Origin: Bacteroidales bacterium UBA2295
GTDB lineage: Bacteria > Bacteroidota > Bacteroidia > Bacteroidales > Tenuifilaceae
Assembly (NCBI GenBank): GCA_002345825.1
Contig: DDWD01000177.1
Location: 154-17,623, forward strand
DNA length: 17,470 nt
Direction: 5' to 3'
In this document: in pieces, positions 14,068 through 17,470 of the stretch
Layout: each line of letters starts with the position of its first letter
Numbering within the stretch: the stretch's first letter is position 1
The notes under the pieces: generated by a model
Seen by the model: only the letters and a program-made list of their open reading frames with translations
Told to the model about the DNA's origin: nothing
The model's database searches: none
Translations under genes and position numbers: made by a program

Positions 14068-15072
14068 ATGTCGCAAAAGATTTTAAATATCGATAGGGAT
14101 TCGCCAGAATCTAAATATAGGCAGATTGTAAATTCGGTTTTAGATTCAGTTACAAGTGGTGAACTCAGCGTTGGTGATCAGTTGCCAAGCGTGAATGACC
14201 TTTGCAAGGCTTGGGGTTATTCGCGCGATACTGTTCTTAATGCTTATTCCGAGCTAAAATCGTTGGGAGTGATAAAGGCAATCCCTGGTAAAGGTTACTA
14301 CATTGAGTCGGCTCACGTGAACCTAACGCACAAAGTTTTTGTGCTGTTCGATGAGCTCAATGCATTCAAAGAGGAACTTTATAACTCCTTCCTTTCGGCC
14401 TTAGGCGACGATGCTTTTGTAGATATTTATTTCCATCACTTTAATCGCAAGGTTTTCGACAGCCTGCTTACCGAAAATAATGGAGCGTACACCACCTATG
14501 TGGTTATGCCAGCCCGATTTTTGGGAACATCGGCGCTGTTGCAGAGTTTGAAGGGGAGAATTATTGTGCTAGACCAATTACCCGATGATTTATCCGGATT
14601 GTTCCCTGCGGTTTATCAGAATTTTGAGAATGATACTTTCCAGTCGCTGCTGTCGGGAAAGGAGTTAATATCAAAATACAACAAGTTGATAATGGTTTAC
14701 CCAGGTGGAAAGGAGCCTGAAGGACAGTTCAAGGGTTTTCTGAGGTTTTGCCATGAGGCTGGGATGCCTTTCGAGCTAATTAGCGATTTAAATAACAGGC
14801 AGGTAAGCAAAGGAGAATGTTACATTGTGATTTGGGATAGGGACTTGGTGAAGGTGGTAAAGGCTGCCCAGGAGGTTAACCTGGAAATTGGGATGGATAT
14901 TGGTATTATCTCGTACAATGACACACCGCTGAAAAAGGTTGTGGCCAATGGGATTACTACCATATCGACCGATTTTGTTGCTATGGGCAAAACACTGGCT
15001 CAGCTGGTTATGTCAAAGAAACGAACTCAATTAGAAAATTCCTCCTCGCTAATTGTGAGAGGATCGTTGTAG
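14068..15072 (+). CDS. GntR-family transcriptional regulator with sugar-binding-like C-terminal domain
   Basis: DNA-binding regulator of 334 aa. Residues about 10-80 form a GntR winged helix: SPESKYRQIVNSVLDSVTSGELSVGDQLPSVNDL, then the recognition helix region YSRDTVLNAYSELKSLGVI and the wing AIPGKGYYIES. Residues about 88-334 look like a LacI/periplasmic-binding-protein-type domain (KVFVLFDELNAFKEELYNSFLSAL; later IGMDIGIISYNDTPLKKVVANGITTISTD, typical of the effector domain's end). This GntR-plus-LacI layout is the one found in AraR-type sugar regulators. It stands at the divergence point of the galactoside operons, 57 nt before the symporter gene, and probably senses galactose or a galactoside. 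A perfect candidate operator lies 6 bp before its start, suggesting autoregulation. The effector is inferred from context only. Confidence 0.88.
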   Translation: MSQKILNIDRDSPESKYRQIVNSVLDSVTSGELSVGDQLPSVNDLCKAWGYSRDTVLNAYSELKSLGVIKAIPGKGYYIESAHVNLTHKVFVLFDELNAFKEELYNSFLSALGDDAFVDIYFHHFNRKVFDSLLTENNGAYTTYVVMPARFLGTSALLQSLKGRIIVLDQLPDDLSGLFPAVYQNFENDTFQSLLSGKELISKYNKLIMVYPGGKEPEGQFKGFLRFCHEAGMPFELISDLNNRQVSKGECYIVIWDRDLVKVVKAAQEVNLEIGMDIGIISYNDTPLKKVVANGITTISTDFVAMGKTLAQLVMSKKRTQLENSSSLIVRGSL

Positions 15073-15129
15073 TGTAAATCATATTTTGTAGTTTTATAAG
15101 CATCATATTCTAACTAACAGACAATACTT

Positions 15130-16767
15130 ATGGGCTTCTCAACTCTCGATTACATCATCTTTGCTGCCTATGCCTTGCTAATCCTATCGGTGGGTTTATG
15201 GGTATCGCGCGGTAAAAAAGGCGAAAAGAAAAGTGCCGAAGATTATTTTTTGGCCAGCAAAAGTTTACCTTTTTGGGCAATTGGAGCATCGCTAATTGCC
15301 GCCAACATTTCGGCCGAACAGTTTATTGGCATGTCGGGCTCAGGTTTTGCCATTGGATTGGCCATTGCCTCGTACGAGTGGATGGCAGCGCTAACCCTAA
15401 TTGTGGTGGCCAAGTTTTTCCTTCCAATTTTTATTAAGCAGGGACTGTTCACCATTCCACAGTTTATTGAGAAGCGTTTCAATACCAACCTAAAAACCAT
15501 ACTGGCCATATTCTGGGTGTCACTATTCATATTTGTGAACCTTACCTCGGTGCTGTTTTTGGGTGCCAAAGCGCTCGACACCATTTTGGGTACTGGCGAT
15601 GGGTCGATGATTATGTATTTTATAATTGGGCTGGCCTGTTTTGCCGCAGCATACTCCATTTGGGGAGGGCTCTCGGCCGTTGCATGGACCGATGTTATTC
15701 AGGTGGTGCTATTGGTGGCTGGAGGTTTTATTACAACGATTATTGCGCTAAACCACGTAACCCCAGATGGAGGAATTTTTGCTGGTTTAGATCATATCTT
15801 CACTACCGCAGGCGATAAGTTTCATATGATTCTTAAGCGCGATGACCCAGAGTTTATGAACTTGCCCGGTATTGGAGTGCTTATAGGGGGTATGTGGGTA
15901 GCCAATATATACTACTGGGGATTTAATCAGTATATCATTCAGCGCGCCTTGGCAGCCAAGTCGTTGCGCGAGGCACAAAGGGGGTTAGCGTTTGCCGCTT
16001 TCCTAAAGCTTCTATTGCCCCTGTTTGTGGTTATCCCAGGTATAATTGCTTTTGTGATGTTTACTCAACCCGAGGGTACAGCCATAATTGATGGTGTAAG
16101 AGCCGATTTTCTTCGCCCCGACGGATCGGTTAACTACGATATTTCTTATCCATGGCTAATCAAATCATTTATCCCCGTTGGGATAAAAGGGTTGGTCGTT
16201 GCTGCCTTATCTGCCGCCATAGTTTCTTCCTTGGCGTCTATGCTAAATTCTACGGCAACCATTTTTACTATGGATATTTACAAACCATACATCTCAAAGA
16301 GAACCGATGGTTCCGATTTGGTGCCTGTTGGCCGCATTGCCGTTATGGTGTCGTTGGCCATTGCGGTGCTGGTTGCGCCGGCTTTGGATACAATGCCCCA
16401 GATGTTCCAGTACATTCAGGAGTACACGGGGGTAGTAAGCCCGGGCATTTTGGCCGTATTCCTCATGGGGTTGTTCTGGAAAAAGGCCAACAGCAAGGGA
16501 GCAATTATTGGGGTTATATCATCTATTCCCGTTGCCTTGATGTTGAAGTTTTTACCCATTGAGATGCCGTTCCTCGATCAAATGATGTACACCTGTCTAA
16601 TCACCATGGTGGTAATCATTATGGTGAGCCTGCTAACGGCTAAATACGATGAGGATCCAAAGTCAATCCCATTGCCAAAGGAAACCTTTAAAACAGGCAA
16701 AAACTTTAATATTGCCGCCTACGCAATCCTCCTAATTCTGGTTGTGCTTTACACCGTGTTTTGGTAG
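15130..16767 (+). CDS. Sodium/sugar symporter (SSS family), vSGLT-like, probable Na+/galactose
   Basis: Inner-membrane sodium/solute symporter of 545 aa with about 14 hydrophobic segments, nearly the length of Vibrio vSGLT (543 aa). Signature stretches are AEDYFLASKSLPFWAIGASLIAANISAEQFIGMSGSG, WVANIYYWGFNQYIIQRALAAKS and AAIVSSLASMLNSTATIFTMDIYK. Compared with my recollection of the vSGLT structure, the sugar-site residues Gln69, Glu88, Asn260 and Lys294 and the gate Tyr263 correspond to Gln64, Glu83, Asn259, Lys293 and Tyr262 here; the paired serines of the Na2 site lie in IVSSLASM. The residue after YEWM is Ala, where I recall Ser91 in vSGLT. Galactose as cargo is therefore likely, supported by galK 62 nt downstream and by two galactosidase genes across the divergent promoter. 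Glucose transport cannot be excluded. Confidence 0.92.
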   Translation: MGFSTLDYIIFAAYALLILSVGLWVSRGKKGEKKSAEDYFLASKSLPFWAIGASLIAANISAEQFIGMSGSGFAIGLAIASYEWMAALTLIVVAKFFLPIFIKQGLFTIPQFIEKRFNTNLKTILAIFWVSLFIFVNLTSVLFLGAKALDTILGTGDGSMIMYFIIGLACFAAAYSIWGGLSAVAWTDVIQVVLLVAGGFITTIIALNHVTPDGGIFAGLDHIFTTAGDKFHMILKRDDPEFMNLPGIGVLIGGMWVANIYYWGFNQYIIQRALAAKSLREAQRGLAFAAFLKLLLPLFVVIPGIIAFVMFTQPEGTAIIDGVRADFLRPDGSVNYDISYPWLIKSFIPVGIKGLVVAALSAAIVSSLASMLNSTATIFTMDIYKPYISKRTDGSDLVPVGRIAVMVSLAIAVLVAPALDTMPQMFQYIQEYTGVVSPGILAVFLMGLFWKKANSKGAIIGVISSIPVALMLKFLPIEMPFLDQMMYTCLITMVVIIMVSLLTAKYDEDPKSIPLPKETFKTGKNFNIAAYAILLILVVLYTVFW

Positions 16768-16829
16768 TGGGTGTTGATATTATAAGTAGAAATTTATTGA
16801 ACGTGTCAATAATCAATGTTTTAACTTGA

Positions 16830-17470
16830 ATGATAGTAGAAAAAGTAAGAGAATCGTTTGTTGAGAGATTTGGTAAGGATTTTAGGCTGTTTTCTGCTCC
16901 CGGCAGAATAAACATAATTGGCGAGCATACCGATTATAACGATGGATTTGTGCTTCCAGCAGCTATCGATAAGTGCATATATCTTGCCATACAGCCCAAC
17001 GGGGGGCAGGATATCAACTTGTTTTCGGTTGATTTTAAGCAGGCAGTAACATTTACAAAGGGTGATGCTGGAAAGGATCTTCCGCATTGGGCCAAATACC
17101 CCTTTGGCGTGGTGCAGGAGCTTAAGGTCCTTGGGCACATCACCCAGGGTTTCGATGCTGTTTTTGGGGGCGATATCCCAACGGGAGCAGGGTTATCCTC
17201 ATCGGCTGCGCTGGAGAGCGTTTTTGCAACAGCGATAAACACAATTTTTAATTATGATTTAGATAAATTAACCCTTGCACGGGTTGGGCAAAAAGCCGAG
17301 CACAACTACGCTGGTGTGATGTGTGGCATAATGGATCAGTTCGCTTCCATTTTTGGCAAGACAAACCACGCAATCCTCCTCGATTGCCGATCATTGGAGT
17401 ATAAATATCTACCCATCGAACTTACCGATTATGAGTTTGTACTGGTCGATACCAAGGTGAAGCATAGCCT
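16830..17470 (+). CDS. galK: Galactokinase, 3'-truncated by the window end
   Basis: Phosphorylates alpha-D-galactose with ATP to galactose-1-phosphate, the first Leloir step after mutarotation; cytoplasmic GHMP kinase. The frame starts MIVEKVRESFVERFG at 16830 and stays open to the window end (213 codons and two bases). The galactokinase signature APGRINIIGEHTDYNDGFVLPAAI appears from about residue 24. The GHMP ATP-binding motif GDIPTGAGLSSSAALE follows, and then the family block GVMCGIMDQFASIFGKTNHAILLDCRSLEY with the catalytic Asp in MDQF. The last visible residues, VLVDTKVKHSL, are also typical. A family member has about 380-390 aa, so a little over half is seen. It follows the symporter gene by 62 nt without a clear promoter or terminator and is probably in its operon. 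Confidence 0.96.
   Translation, partial: MIVEKVRESFVERFGKDFRLFSAPGRINIIGEHTDYNDGFVLPAAIDKCIYLAIQPNGGQDINLFSVDFKQAVTFTKGDAGKDLPHWAKYPFGVVQELKVLGHITQGFDAVFGGDIPTGAGLSSSAALESVFATAINTIFNYDLDKLTLARVGQKAEHNYAGVMCGIMDQFASIFGKTNHAILLDCRSLEYKYLPIELTDYEFVLVDTKVKHS

Noticed and set aside
15243..15659. A 138-codon open frame on the - strand inside the symporter gene
   Set aside because: It mirrors the membrane-segment codons of the symporter; its translation has no recognisable family or start context.

Overview
The window reads as chromosomal DNA of a Bacteroidota organism, most likely an anaerobic or facultative Bacteroidales/Marinilabiliales relative. Support for this: moderately AT-rich DNA, almost no Shine-Dalgarno sequences before start codons, typical Bacteroidota protein forms (Mrp ending in a WFTP-type segment instead of CxxC, an Omp85-like barrel with an N-terminal YGGIINLFDYGDGS-like stretch, GH97, GH2 with Bgal_small_N), and a small protein ending in a DMDPWFE-like tail. 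No rRNA, tRNA, CRISPR array, insertion sequence or phage gene is visible.

Left part (1-4936, all + strand): the 3' end of peptide deformylase (def), then a tightly packed run: DUF4405-type membrane protein, DUF169 protein, cob(I)alamin adenosyltransferase, VOC/glyoxalase-fold protein, a CoA-disulfide-reductase/NADH-oxidase-like flavoprotein, and a short Mrp-type P-loop ATPase. Spacings of -1 to 45 nt suggest one operon. Its joint role is not known to me; the parts point to redox, cofactor and thiol chemistry.

Middle (4937-7186): a 506-bp gene-free stretch holds a terminator-like hairpin and a striking set of three concentric inverted repeats built on AAGGTT/AACCTT (5165-5340). Then come a family-4-type uracil-DNA glycosylase gene broken by one missing base, a 71-aa TPR-like protein with a GTG start, and an MBL-fold hydrolase that ends 2 bp from the stop of the convergent operon.

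Right part (7189-17470): a galactoside-utilisation locus arranged around a divergent promoter. Leftward: an Omp85-like outer-membrane barrel, a secreted GH2 beta-galactosidase and a secreted GH97 enzyme whose residues fit the retaining alpha-galactosidase subgroup, with a 97-bp imperfect palindrome between the two hydrolase genes. Rightward: a GntR-type regulator with a sugar-binding-like C-terminal domain, a sodium/sugar symporter closely resembling the Vibrio galactose transporter vSGLT, and galactokinase (galK, cut by the window end). The proposed route is: galactosides cleaved outside the cytoplasm from either anomeric linkage, free galactose imported with Na+, then phosphorylated by GalK. 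Two matching 16-bp palindromes (pattern ACnnGTAnnTACnnGT) sit at opposite edges of the divergent promoter and are the best candidates for the regulator's operators. There is no SusC/SusD pair in the window.
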